From assembly GCA_027306845.1 (NCBI GenBank), contig DAHUYY010000011.1, positions 1 to 16,586 on the forward strand: a stretch of 16,586 nucleotides of DNA, read 5' to 3'. A program made the translations under genes and the position numbers. The notes under the pieces were generated by a model. That model was not told the origin of the DNA, made no database searches, and saw only the letters and a program-made list of their open reading frames with translations. The DNA is from Vulcanimicrobiota bacterium. GTDB taxonomy: Bacteria; Vulcanimicrobiota; Vulcanimicrobiia; Vulcanimicrobiales; Vulcanimicrobiaceae. This document shows positions 1 through 8,224 of the stretch, piece after piece (position 1 is the first letter of the stretch; every line of letters starts with the position of its first letter).

Positions 1-805
1 CGCGCAACAACGTGAGGAGTGCGGGGTCATCGACGGCGCGGCTGCCATGCCCGATCCGCTCGGCTCGCAGCTGCTCGACCGCTGCGCGCACGCTCTGCGC
101 GCCGGCCGCCTCGCCGGCATGGGCGACGGTATGGAGCCCCTCCGAGCGCGCGAATGCAAAGGCGTCGACGAAGAGCTCCGGCGGGAAACGCAGTTCGTCG
201 CCGCCGAGCCCAATGCCGATCGCACCGAGTTCGGTCGCCGATGCGGCAAAGCGAGCGGTCTCCAGCGCGCTACTCGCGCCGAAGTTGCGCGTGAGATCGA
301 CGATCGTGCGGAAGGTGACCCCGTGGCTGCGCTCGACGCGGGCGAAGACCTCGTAGATCGCCTCCATGCAGCTCCGAAGGTCGAGCTCGGGATGAAAGAA
401 GCGCCAGACCGAGGGCGAGATAAAGAGCTCGCCGTAGACGACGCCACGCCGCAGTGCATCGGTCGCGAACTCCTCGGCAAGGCGCGCGTAATCTTCGGGG
501 CGGGAGAGCGCGCGAGAGACGGCGGCAAAGAGCAGCAGAAACTCGGGGAAGTCGGCGAAGGCGTAGACCTGCCCGGGCTCGCGCGGCGAGCGTTCGAGGG
601 CACCGGCGGGGGCGCCGGGGCGGTACCGCGTCGGCAGGCCATCGCGTGCGGTAAGTTCGAGGAAGGTGCTCTCGCGCAGCGTTCCCTCGAGGTGGCAGTG
701 CAAGTGGATCTTCGGCAGCGCCGCAACGCGCGCTTCGAGCGATTCTTGTGGTTCGAACTCCAACATCGGTCGCACCAGGGTTCGCTGCGTTGTGCTAGAA
801 TCCAT
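1..805 (-). CDS. add: Adenosine deaminase (partial, C-terminus beyond window)
   Basis: I translated this minus-strand frame by hand; it is open from an ATG at 805 to the window edge, so about 268 N-terminal residues are visible. It encodes a metal-dependent adenosine/adenine deaminase of the amidohydrolase superfamily, a cytoplasmic purine-salvage enzyme that converts adenosine to inosine and ammonia. Visible family landmarks are PKIHLHCHLEG (residues 31-41, with the HxH zinc ligands at 36 and 38), GLGGDE (199-204), HAGEA (229-233, third metal His and catalytic Glu) and RIGHG (250-254). The terminal metal-binding Asp-Asp-Pro motif would lie beyond the left edge. A second ATG at 766 (MLEFEP...) fits the usual short N-terminus better, and neither ATG has a clear Shine-Dalgarno sequence. 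The 5' end lies 10 bp from the divergent tRNA-fMet gene. Adenine deaminase or a 6-aminodeoxyfutalosine deaminase-type relative cannot be excluded without the C-terminus. Confidence 0.86.
   Translation of the reverse strand, partial: MDSSTTQRTLVRPMLEFEPQESLEARVAALPKIHLHCHLEGTLRESTFLELTARDGLPTRYRPGAPAGALERSPREPGQVYAFADFPEFLLLFAAVSRALSRPEDYARLAEEFATDALRRGVVYGELFISPSVWRFFHPELDLRSCMEAIYEVFARVERSHGVTFRTIVDLTRNFGASSALETARFAASATELGAIGIGLGGDELRFPPELFVDAFAFARSEGLHTVAHAGEAAGAQSVRAAVEQLRAERIGHGSRAVDDPALLTLLR
793..801 (+). promoter_or_regulatory. Candidate extended -10 promoter for tRNA-fMet
   Basis: The plus strand reads TG-C-TAGAAT, an extended -10 element that would place the transcription start near 808, about 8 nt before the tRNA 5' end at 816. 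I see no good -35 box at the usual distance. If real, the promoter lies on or inside the start of the adenosine deaminase gene on the other strand. This is inference from motif and spacing only. Confidence 0.35.
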
Positions 806-815
806 GGAGTTCCGG

Positions 816-892
<77 letters not shown>

Positions 893-898
893 CGTACT

Positions 899-935
899 GG
901 CCCGACGTTTGAAAGATCGTCGGGCCCGTTTTTTA
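899..935 (+). terminator. Rho-independent terminator of tRNA-fMet
   Basis: A perfect 9-bp stem GGCCCGACG (899-907) / CGTCGGGCC (918-926) encloses a 10-nt loop and is followed by CG and a run of six T (929-934). It begins 7 nt after the tRNA CCA end. There is no matching T run on the minus strand, so it serves the tRNA only. Confidence 0.9.
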
Positions 936-994
936 TTTCCGAGCGTCGGGTCTTCGTCAGGCGCCCATCGTCGCCGTAAAATACCCGCGCTCGT

Positions 995-3022
995 TTAATT
1001 CAACGCGGCCTGCCGTGCGAAAGCACGTTTCCCGGAGACGAAGGCGTCCATAATGCTGCGCAGGCCTTCGGCCGTTCGATCTAAGTCGGCCGCGAGCGCG
1101 AGCAGATCGGAGAACTGCGCTTCGAGTGCGGACGACGATGCGACCACTTCGTCGGCAGTCGCGGCATCTTCGCGCGAGCGATCGGCGAACTCCGCAATCG
1201 TGGTCGAAAGTTCACGTGCTTGTGCCGCCATCTGTTCGGTTGAAGCTCCGTTCTGTTCGACCACCGCCGAGATCGCTTGCATGGCGCTCTCCGAACGAGT
1301 CGCCGAATCCAACATCTCCAACGACGAGCGCTCGATGCTCTCGCTACCCATCGTCGAGAGACGCACGTTCTCGGCGATCGATTGTAGGGCTCGCGAGATC
1401 GCTTCTGACTGCGAAGCTGCCTCCACCACACGAACCTGCGCTCCCGCTACCGCAGAGCCGGCCGCGCTCACTCGGTCGCGCACCTCGGTGATCAGCGCGC
1501 CGATCCGTCGATTTTCGTCTGCACTTCGCTCGGCGAGCTTCCGAATCTCCGATGCAACCACGGCAAATCCGCGCCCTTGATCGCCGGCGCGTGCGGCCTC
1601 GATCGCCGCGTTGAGCGCAAGGAGGTTCGTCTGCTCGGCGATCGACTCCACGCTTTCGAGAATCGTTCCGATCTGCGACGAGAGGTTCGAGAGCGCTCCC
1701 ATCTCCGCGGCGGCGTCGCGCGTTGACGTATCCGTCTCGGCGAGCATGCCGAGCGTTGCACCGACCACGCCGACGCCGTGTTCGGCGGCGCGAGCGCTCT
1801 CGCGAGCGGAGTGTAGCAGGACCGTCGCCTGTTCGACCACGACGCGCGCCTGCCGACCGAGCATCTCGATCTCACCGCTCGCCGCTCGCACCTGGAGCGC
1901 CTGGTCGGCCGCGCCTCTCGCGATACCTTCAACTCCCGAGGCAAACTCGCCGACGATCGCGCGCGAACCCGCTGCCTCGGTGGCCCGATTACGCAGCGCC
2001 GTAACGAGCGCGCCCACCGCAGCGACCGATTCCGTCGCTTGCTCGCGCACGAGCCCGACATTCTCCTGAAGCAGGCTCGCCGACGGAGCCAACGTGTGGA
2101 CGGCGGCCTTCACTCCCTCCAAAATTGCGCGGATGCTGCCCATCATCGAATCGAGCGAGGTGCCGAGGCGGTCACGCTCGCTTTGCGGCGCGATACTCGC
2201 CTCGATCTCGCCCCGAGCCATTGCCTCCGAAGCAGTGACGATGGAGCGCTGGTAATCGATCATCTCCTCGAATGCATTGGCGACCGGGCGCAACTCGCCG
2301 TCGATCGCACGTAGATCGCCGAGTTCGAGCTCTCCGCGCGAAAGTGTCGCCGCAGCCCTGCGAAGCACTGCCGCAGAGGCGCGAAGGCGCCGAATAGCAA
2401 GTGCAAAGACGAAAAACGTCGCCACGAAAATGAGGAACATCGCCCCGACGACGCCGCCGACCACCAGCAAAATAATACGGTTGACGACCGCGAGCGGATA
2501 ACCGACGACAAAGGCGCCGATCACCGCGCCGTTCGCGTCGTAAACGGGCGCGGCGGCGACGAAGCTCGGGGTTCCCGCGACCCACGAATTTCCCTGATAG
2601 GTCTCCCCGGCGATGACCGCTTTTTCAACCTTTGGCGGGATGCTCGCCGTGACGATAAACGAGCCGTCCTTTTTCATCGACGAAGCATCGAGAATCCAGT
2701 CGCCGGCTTTTTGGTGGGCAAATATCGATACATCCGCACCGGAGAGCGAGTGCGCTTGCTGGATGAGCGCCTCGTTTCCCCCGTTGCTCCAACCAGGAAA
2801 CCCGGGAAAGGCGAGTTGCCCGCCGGAGAGCGTTGCCGTGCCGCTATTGGTAGCGAGCGCGAGCAAAGCTTTTTCGGCCGCCTCGCCCTGCCTGGAGAGA
2901 AAACTGTACTCCACGCGTTGTGCCGAAAACGTCAGGCCGACCGTGGCAAGAAGAATCCCAACGGCAAAAGAGATCACCGTCGGGAGTATGATGCGAAACG
3001 TCATCGAATCGCGGCCGATCAT
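995..3022 (-). CDS. Methyl-accepting chemotaxis protein (transmembrane chemoreceptor)
   Basis: The 675-residue protein has a transmembrane helix at about 8-32, a periplasmic sensor of about 145 residues (about 36-180, probably a single Cache-type fold), and a second helix at about 181-210. Two consecutive HAMP-like segments follow (about 207-260 and 262-310), then a long coiled-coil signalling domain to about 645. The conserved hairpin tip is clear: IAEQTNLLALNAAIEAARAG (461-480), then GRGFAVVASEIRKLAERS (483-500), which contacts CheA/CheW. Its ligand is unknown. No C-terminal NWETF-type tether is present, and no che, flagellar or pilus genes lie in the window, so it is an orphan receptor. 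The start is ATG at 3022; ATG at 3004 (MTFRI) is an alternative, and neither has a strong Shine-Dalgarno sequence. The next gene upstream ends 123 bp away, so it probably has its own promoter. Confidence 0.93.
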   Translation of the reverse strand: MIGRDSMTFRIILPTVISFAVGILLATVGLTFSAQRVEYSFLSRQGEAAEKALLALATNSGTATLSGGQLAFPGFPGWSNGGNEALIQQAHSLSGADVSIFAHQKAGDWILDASSMKKDGSFIVTASIPPKVEKAVIAGETYQGNSWVAGTPSFVAAAPVYDANGAVIGAFVVGYPLAVVNRIILLVVGGVVGAMFLIFVATFFVFALAIRRLRASAAVLRRAAATLSRGELELGDLRAIDGELRPVANAFEEMIDYQRSIVTASEAMARGEIEASIAPQSERDRLGTSLDSMMGSIRAILEGVKAAVHTLAPSASLLQENVGLVREQATESVAAVGALVTALRNRATEAAGSRAIVGEFASGVEGIARGAADQALQVRAASGEIEMLGRQARVVVEQATVLLHSARESARAAEHGVGVVGATLGMLAETDTSTRDAAAEMGALSNLSSQIGTILESVESIAEQTNLLALNAAIEAARAGDQGRGFAVVASEIRKLAERSADENRRIGALITEVRDRVSAAGSAVAGAQVRVVEAASQSEAISRALQSIAENVRLSTMGSESIERSSLEMLDSATRSESAMQAISAVVEQNGASTEQMAAQARELSTTIAEFADRSREDAATADEVVASSSALEAQFSDLLALAADLDRTAEGLRSIMDAFVSGKRAFARQAALN

Positions 3023-3145
3023 GAAATTTCCATTTCACGATCAGTAGTACCAGAACATGATTAGCGATGCGTTATGATTACCTTATCGAAGGGAGCGATC
3101 GCGCACATTATGCCTCGGTAACGAACGATCGCATGCCACGCAGCG

Positions 3146-4237
3146 CTACGGTTGTTGGATCGACGCGACCGACGAAGCGAGACAGAGGGCGTCGAGTGCG
3201 GTTTGTGCATCGGGATCCGGCTGAAGCATGGCGATCGGACGCGCGTAGACGTCGGCGACGAATTGGCCGTTCTGTTGAGCGATGCGTTCGATAAGAAACG
3301 ACGTCGGGGTCCGAACTTCGAACTGCCACTGCGGCTCGCGCCCGCCGCAACCGCTCACTTTCGCCGACGAAACCACCTTCGATCCGCCGATTAACCCGAG
3401 CAGAGTGCGCGTGGCAACCTGAGCGACCATCCGCAACGGAATCGGCTTCCCGGGGATAGCGCCGACCTTTCGCATCGAGATCGCGGTGACGAGGTACGAT
3501 TCCGATGTGCCGCCCCCGAGTTGTTTCGAAGCTGAGGCGAGCACCTGCGTTCCCGATGTAACTCCCTGCCCCGAACCCGCTTGCGTCCATCCGACGGGTA
3601 GCGGGGCGTGCAGGCCCGGTATTACGCTCATCACCGGTGTGGCGGGCGCCGTAACGAAATCCTGCGGGCAGAATGTGCCGAGAGCGGCCAGGGCCTCGGG
3701 GTCGGCCGTCTCCCCGCCTGTGCGCATGTAGGTCGCTGCACCGTACGATCCGTGCGCCGAGAGCGCGACATACTGGAGCGTCAAGAGATGAAGCGTACCG
3801 ATATCGAGTCGGTAATGCAACCGCCAGGCCGGGCGCGTGCCGGCGCAGACGAAGGTCGCTCGGCTCGATATCAAATGAAACTTCGTTCCGAAATGTTCGA
3901 GCATTCCTAGCGCCGTCTTCACGTTATCGGAGAGCGTCCCGGTATGCGGCTCGTTGGATTCCGTTACGTTGATCGATTCCACGCCGCCGGCGTAGGGCTT
4001 CATCGCTTCAAAACGGATCTGCGAGACGGCCGAGAGCACGCGCACGCGGCGATCGAGCCTCCAGCCCTTGGGCACCTGCATGAACGCGGAGACTGGCTGC
4101 ATCGTCGCTTGCGGAGAGGGCGCTGCAGCGGTTGTGGCCGCAACAGCCGGAACGATCGTCGGTACCGGCGACGCACTCGGCGTCGGTGCGGGCGATGGGC
4201 TCGCAAGCGCAGCTGCGAGCAAGACCGCGCGAATCAC
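3146..4237 (-). CDS. Secreted two-repeat protein of unknown function
   Basis: I do not recognise this 363-residue protein. It opens with a hydrophobic Ala/Leu stretch (1-12), like a short signal peptide, and a Pro/Ala/Ser/Thr-rich linker (about 13-48). The rest looks like two copies of one domain. Copy A starts at VPKGW (55-59), has SSRATFVCAG (124-133), Trp138 and a closing Cys190. Copy B starts at LPVGW (213-217), has SSAKVSGCGG (290-299), Trp304 and a closing Cys352. Each copy holds one Cys in the middle and one at the end at near-equal spacing, suggesting one disulfide per copy outside the cytoplasm. The VPxGW opening is like that of PsbP/DcrB-type domains, but this is only a resemblance. 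The start codon is GTG (4237-4235), overlapping the kbl TGA as GTGA, so it is probably translated by coupling to kbl. It is the last gene of the tdh-kbl chain. Confidence 0.8.
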   Translation of the reverse strand: MIRAVLLAAALASPSPAPTPSASPVPTIVPAVAATTAAAPSPQATMQPVSAFMQVPKGWRLDRRVRVLSAVSQIRFEAMKPYAGGVESINVTESNEPHTGTLSDNVKTALGMLEHFGTKFHLISSRATFVCAGTRPAWRLHYRLDIGTLHLLTLQYVALSAHGSYGAATYMRTGGETADPEALAALGTFCPQDFVTAPATPVMSVIPGLHAPLPVGWTQAGSGQGVTSGTQVLASASKQLGGGTSESYLVTAISMRKVGAIPGKPIPLRMVAQVATRTLLGLIGGSKVVSSAKVSGCGGREPQWQFEVRTPTSFLIERIAQQNGQFVADVYARPIAMLQPDPDAQTALDALCLASSVASIQQP

Positions 4238-5430
4238 GCCGTCACCAAGCCGACTTCTTTGGCTACGAGAGCGAATGCATCGAGCGCGCGATCCATCTCC
4301 TCGCGCGCGAGCGTCGCGCAGAGCTGCGTGCGTATGCGTGCGGTGCCTTCGGGGACGACCGGGAAGCCGAAGCCGGTCACAAAGACGCCACGTTTGAGAA
4401 GCTTATCGCTCATCGAAATAGCAAATGCCGTTTCACCGACGATGATCGGTACGATCGCACTCGGCCCCGGCAGCGGTTTCAACCCTATCCGTGCGAGCCC
4501 GGCGCGGAAATAGGCGACGTTCTCCCGGAGCGCGCGCACGCGTTCGGGGTGCGCATCGAGGAAGTCGATCGCAGCGAGCGCACTGCAGGCGACCGTCGCC
4601 GGCAATGCGTTCGAAAACAGCTGCGGACGCGAGCGCTGGACGAGCGTCTCGATCAACGCATGGCTTCCGGCGACGAAACCGCCGGCCGCTCCACCGAGTG
4701 CTTTACCCAGCGTTCCGGTGATGATATCGATCTCGCCGGTCAAACCAAAGTGTTCGATCGTTCCCCGGCCGCTCTCACCCATCACGCCGGTGCCATGTGA
4801 ATCGTCGACGACGCTGACCGCTCCATATTTTTTGCAGAGCGCCACGATCGCCGGAAGATCGGCGAGCGAACCCTCCATCGAAAACACGCCGTCGGTGACG
4901 ACGAGAATCGGCGCGCAACCCTGCACGGCCTGCAACTTCGCTTCGAGGTCGGCCATGTCGCCGTGCTTGTACACGCTACGCTTCGCTTTATTTGCCAGGC
5001 GCACGCCGTCGATGATCGAGGCGTGGTTCAACTCATCGGAGATAATCGCCGAACCTTCGCCGCAGATCGTTGCGAAAAGGCCGGTATTGGCGTTCCAGCA
5101 CGAAACGTAGGTGAGCGAAGCCTCGGTGCCGAGAAACTGCGCGATCCGCTCTTCAAGGCGCCGGTGCACGTCGAAAGTACCGCAAATAAAACGGACCGAC
5201 GCGGTGCCCGCTCCGTAACGATCCAAGCCCTCTTTTCCGGCGGCGACGACCGCCGGTTCGTCGGAGAGGCCGAGATAATTATTGGACGAGAGGACGATGA
5301 CGTCGCCCGCCTCTTCCATGTGGACCGTTGGAGCCATCGGTGAGGTTATATGGCGCAGGTGTTTATAGGTCCCCGCCGCCTTTAGCGCGTCGAGTTCTTT
5401 TTGTAGCGCGGCATTAAAAGCGGCGTTCAT
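4234..5430 (-). CDS. kbl: Glycine C-acetyltransferase (2-amino-3-ketobutyrate CoA ligase)
   Basis: This is a PLP enzyme of the alpha-oxoamine synthase family (fold type I). It cleaves 2-amino-3-ketobutyrate with CoA to glycine and acetyl-CoA, the second step of threonine catabolism in the cytoplasm. It has 398 residues, the length of the E. coli enzyme. Landmarks are NNYLGLSDEP (50-59), GTASVRFICGTFDVHRRLE (75-93), VVDDSHGTGVMGE (207-219, PLP-ring Asp and His), and TLGKALGGAAGGF (240-252) with the Schiff-base Lys at 243. Its ATG overlaps the tdh stop codon as ATGA, and GGAG lies upstream (minus strand reads GGAGAAAAGAAATG), so expression is coupled to tdh. Adjacency to tdh separates it from the related AONS/ALAS enzymes. 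Confidence is high. Confidence 0.96.
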   Translation of the reverse strand: MNAAFNAALQKELDALKAAGTYKHLRHITSPMAPTVHMEEAGDVIVLSSNNYLGLSDEPAVVAAGKEGLDRYGAGTASVRFICGTFDVHRRLEERIAQFLGTEASLTYVSCWNANTGLFATICGEGSAIISDELNHASIIDGVRLANKAKRSVYKHGDMADLEAKLQAVQGCAPILVVTDGVFSMEGSLADLPAIVALCKKYGAVSVVDDSHGTGVMGESGRGTIEHFGLTGEIDIITGTLGKALGGAAGGFVAGSHALIETLVQRSRPQLFSNALPATVACSALAAIDFLDAHPERVRALRENVAYFRAGLARIGLKPLPGPSAIVPIIVGETAFAISMSDKLLKRGVFVTGFGFPVVPEGTARIRTQLCATLAREEMDRALDAFALVAKEVGLVTA

Positions 5431-6482
5431 TTCTTTTCTCCGGTAAGATCGAGGACGATTTTGGCGGCTTCACCGCTATGCATAAGTTCGAACGCGCGGT
5501 CGTACTGCGCGAAGGGCAAAACGTGGGTGATAATGGGACGAAGGTCGACGCGCCCGCTTTTCACCAGCGCCTGCGTTTGATACCACGTCTCGAACATGCG
5601 CCTTCCGTTGATCCCCAGCACGGTGAGTCCCTTAAAAATAATGCGCTCGGCGAGATTGATGCTGATGCTATCGGAGGGAATACCGAGGAGCGCCGCGCGC
5701 CCGCCGTTGCGCACCATTTGCAGGCCCATATCGATCGCCGCGCCGCTTCCCGACATTTCGAGCAAAACGTCGACGCCGTTTCCGCCGGTACGTGCCTTCA
5801 TCTCTTCAACTAAGCCGCTACTCCGCGAATCGAAAACCGCATCGGCCCCAAGGCGCTTGGCCAGTTCGAGCTTGGCGGGATTGACATCGAAGGCGTAGAC
5901 GCTCGCCGCGCCGGCCGCGCGCGCGACGGGAATCGCCATCAATCCGATCGAGCCGACCCCGGTAATGGCGACGCTCTTGGTGCTCACATCGGCGGCCATC
6001 ACGGTATGCACGGCGTTCCCCAGCGGATCGAAGACGGCGGCGAACTCATCGGGGATCGCGGGGTCGAGCGGCCAGACGTTATATTCGGGCATCGAGATAT
6101 ATTCGGCGAATGCGCCATCGCGATCGACGCCGATGATTTTTACGCGCTCGCAGATATGCGCATCGCCGATTCGGCAAAGAAAGCATGTGAGGTCGGCGAT
6201 GTGCCCCTCGGCACTCACGCGGTCGCCGACCGCAACCGCGCGCACCGCTGCCCCGACCGCCGCGACGCGGCCCATAAATTCGTGCCCGACGGTAACCGGC
6301 GGCACGATGCGATGCTGCGCCCACGCATCCCAATGGTAGATATGTGCGTCGGTGCCGCAGACCCCCGCCTTCTCCACGCGAATGAGAACCTCGGTTGGGC
6401 CGATCGAGGGAATGGGAAGTTCTTCGAGCGTAAAGCCCGGGCCGGCGGCGCTCTTGCGGAGCGCATGCATGCTATTTTTCAT
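5427..6482 (-). CDS. tdh: L-threonine 3-dehydrogenase (zinc, NAD-dependent)
   Basis: A medium-chain zinc dehydrogenase of 351 residues that oxidises L-threonine to 2-amino-3-ketobutyrate, the substrate of the following kbl product. It shows AGVCGTDAHIYHWDAW (39-54; catalytic-zinc Cys42), GHEFMG (66-71; His67, Glu68), FDPLGNAVHT (151-160), the Rossmann motif TGVGSIG (174-180) and an acidic residue after strand 2 (Asp199), in keeping with NAD. The structural zinc lobe is unusual: Asp97 replaces the first of four Cys, the others being Cys100, Cys103 and Cys111. The listed start is ATG 6482. An ATG at 6470 (MHALRKS) gives residue numbering equal to E. coli Tdh and may be the real start; no Shine-Dalgarno sequence decides. 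It is first in the tdh-kbl-unknown chain, 108 bp after the porin stop codon. Confidence 0.95.
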   Translation of the reverse strand: MKNSMHALRKSAAGPGFTLEELPIPSIGPTEVLIRVEKAGVCGTDAHIYHWDAWAQHRIVPPVTVGHEFMGRVAAVGAAVRAVAVGDRVSAEGHIADLTCFLCRIGDAHICERVKIIGVDRDGAFAEYISMPEYNVWPLDPAIPDEFAAVFDPLGNAVHTVMAADVSTKSVAITGVGSIGLMAIPVARAAGAASVYAFDVNPAKLELAKRLGADAVFDSRSSGLVEEMKARTGGNGVDVLLEMSGSGAAIDMGLQMVRNGGRAALLGIPSDSISINLAERIIFKGLTVLGINGRRMFETWYQTQALVKSGRVDLRPIITHVLPFAQYDRAFELMHSGEAAKIVLDLTGEKK

Positions 6483-6532
6483 CTCTGGGGCCCTGGTATT
6501 CGCTCCGATCTATCCGCTACCTCGACGCATAC

Positions 6533-6566
6533 AAAAAGAAGGGGCCGCGTCGCCGCGAGCCCCTTC
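6533..6566 (-). terminator. Intrinsic terminator downstream of the porin gene
   Basis: Perfect 7-bp arms AAGGGGC (6539-6545) and GCCCCTT (6559-6565) enclose a GC-rich loop with possible inner pairing. Read on the minus strand the hairpin is followed by CTTTTTGT. It lies 25 bp beyond the porin stop codon and upstream of tdh, so it separates the two transcription units. The plus-strand flank has only a weak T tract, so I assign it to the minus strand. Confidence 0.8.
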
Positions 6567-6590
6567 CTTTTGCTCTTATCGAGCCGGCGC

Positions 6591-8147
6591 CTAAAAGTCG
6601 TATTCGACCTGCGCGCGGTTGTATTTGAAGAGCGGAAGGCCGCCGAACTGCTCCGTGCGCTCGCCGTAGCGATCGCGCACGAGCCAGCCGTGGTAGGCAC
6701 CCTTGCCGACCTTGTTGAGGTAGTAGAACGCATCGACGTCGGTCTCTTGCGTCGGCGCGAGCCCGACTGCAGCGGTACCGTCGGCGTAGAGCGCACGCGA
6801 AAGGATCGCGTGGAATCGCTTGTTCGTCGAGTTGAACATCAGCGCGAACTTCACGCCTTGCCCGTAGGTACGGCGGTCGACCATACCCTGCGTCATCGAG
6901 GTGGTGAAGAACGGGTCGGTGGCATACGAATCGGTGTACGGCGATGCGAAACCACCGTAGTAGAGCGTCGTCGTGCCGGCCGCGCCGTTGCTCACGCAGT
7001 TGAAGCCGTTTCCGGCCAGGAGATAGGGAACGCTCGTAGCGGCCGACGTTCCGGCGCCGACGAGCCCGTGCGCCGCATTACAGCTGACGCCCGCCGGAAG
7101 AACGACGGTATCGCTCTTCGCGGGAACGTTGTTGTAACCGACCGTGAAGTCGACGTTCTTCGTTATCGAGAGGCCGGCTTGAAGGCCGTAGCCCGTCGCG
7201 CGAATTTTGCCGATCAGCGCGTTGCCGGTATCTTGTTCGCTACCCGCCTGCAACGCGACGAAGGGTTTGTACTTCGCCATGAAGCCCGGGATGCTGTATT
7301 TCGCATCGAACCACGTCAGGGTGGCGATGTTGTTGAAGCCGTAGTAGTAGAGGTCTGCCGCGAGACCTTTGGCGGCATAACCGACCTTCGCGTAGCCGAA
7401 GCCGCTGTTGGTCATCGCATTGGGTTTGCCGTTCGGATTGAAGATATTCCCCTCAGATCCCAACGACGGTGCGTCGACGTAATAGCCGGTCAGCAAGGTC
7501 GAGTTATCGAATGCCGACTGCGCGCGTCCTTCGAACTTCGAAAAGACCGCGCCCTCAACGTTCCAGTTATTATTGAGTTTGTAGGTGACGTCGCCGCCCT
7601 GGAACGCGACCGGCTTCAGGCGCGAATCCGAGCTGTTCGCCCACGGCGAATTGAAGACTTGGTTACCGAGCGTCGCGCCGAATCCATGTCCCTGATACTT
7701 GACGTACGCTTCGTACAGCGTGCTCATCTGGAAATCGGGAAGGGTGTTATCGGCGGCGATTCCCGGCGGTGCCGGGAGGCACGCGTTGCCTGCCGAGGGC
7801 TGGTAGTTCGCGGCTTGCGAACAGTTGCCGTTGAACGGATTGGCGTAAAAATACGTCGCACCCAACGTGAAACCGCCGCCGGCGTTATACTCGCCATGCA
7901 AGCTAATGCCCGTGTTCCAGGCCGCTTGGTTCGGCCCTTTTTGGGTCGCACTCGCGTTCTGGCGCGTGAAATAGTAGCTACGGACGTAGCCTTTGTACGA
8001 AAAACGGCTGACGGGCTTCTTGGATGCGCTCTCTTGGGCGACGATCTTCTTCTTTGCCGGTGTGTCCTGCGTTGCCGCCGACGCGAAAGAAGTTGCCACC
8101 ATGAGAAGCATCGCAAGGGCCGCGCCGAAGCGCTGTATCATCTTCAT
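6591..8147 (-). CDS. Outer-membrane beta-barrel porin, OprD-like
   Basis: A 518-residue exported protein. The N-terminus is a classical signal peptide (MKM...; hydrophobic 8-20; cleavage near FASA-A, residues 21-25). The mature part has alternating aromatic/polar strands, Gly/Asn-rich turns and a final VEYDF ending in Phe, the usual C-terminal recognition signature of outer-membrane barrels. The segment GNQVFNSPWANSSDSRLKP (161-179), followed by AFQGG, resembles the conserved OprD-family barrel segment. At 518 residues it is longer than typical OprD proteins, so the family call is moderate; 'porin' itself is firm. It probably mediates passive uptake of small or charged solutes. ATG 8147 has AGGGGA six bases upstream. 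It follows pstB by 130 bp and precedes its own terminator, so it may be either a separate unit or the end of the pho cluster. Confidence 0.8.
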   Translation of the reverse strand: MKMIQRFGAALAMLLMVATSFASAATQDTPAKKKIVAQESASKKPVSRFSYKGYVRSYYFTRQNASATQKGPNQAAWNTGISLHGEYNAGGGFTLGATYFYANPFNGNCSQAANYQPSAGNACLPAPPGIAADNTLPDFQMSTLYEAYVKYQGHGFGATLGNQVFNSPWANSSDSRLKPVAFQGGDVTYKLNNNWNVEGAVFSKFEGRAQSAFDNSTLLTGYYVDAPSLGSEGNIFNPNGKPNAMTNSGFGYAKVGYAAKGLAADLYYYGFNNIATLTWFDAKYSIPGFMAKYKPFVALQAGSEQDTGNALIGKIRATGYGLQAGLSITKNVDFTVGYNNVPAKSDTVVLPAGVSCNAAHGLVGAGTSAATSVPYLLAGNGFNCVSNGAAGTTTLYYGGFASPYTDSYATDPFFTTSMTQGMVDRRTYGQGVKFALMFNSTNKRFHAILSRALYADGTAAVGLAPTQETDVDAFYYLNKVGKGAYHGWLVRDRYGERTEQFGGLPLFKYNRAQVEYDF

Positions 8148-8204
8148 GAATAATCCCCTGTGATTGGTGTATATGAGGCTCCGGCTCCGAGTCTAGCCGG
8201 GCAA

Positions 8205-8223
8205 CGTTAAGGGTACCTTAACG
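8205..8223. promoter_or_regulatory. Perfect inverted repeat, candidate operator in front of the porin
   Basis: CGTTAAGG-GTA-CCTTAACG is a perfect 8-bp inverted repeat with a 3-bp centre, 58 bp upstream of the porin start codon and 54 bp beyond the pstB stop. No T run follows it on either strand, so it is not an intrinsic terminator. Symmetry, compact size and position suggest a dimeric regulator site for the porin. It does not match the direct-repeat layout of known Pho boxes, so PhoB binding is not implied by the sequence itself. Confidence 0.45.
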
Positions 8224-8224
8224 C

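Noticed and set aside
3023..3036. GAAAT-TTCC-ATTTC inverted repeat beside the chemoreceptor start
   Set aside because: The arms are short and AT-rich with no supporting promoter elements; chance is likely.
3094..3132. Potential hairpin between GCGATCG and CGATCGC copies
   Set aside because: The word is self-complementary and over-represented across the window, the loop is 25 nt and no T tract follows, so it is not a terminator.
6006..8153. Plus-strand open frame of 715 codons
   Set aside because: It is antisense to tdh and the porin gene, reads through the minus-strand terminator region, is very Arg-rich and shows no family motifs.
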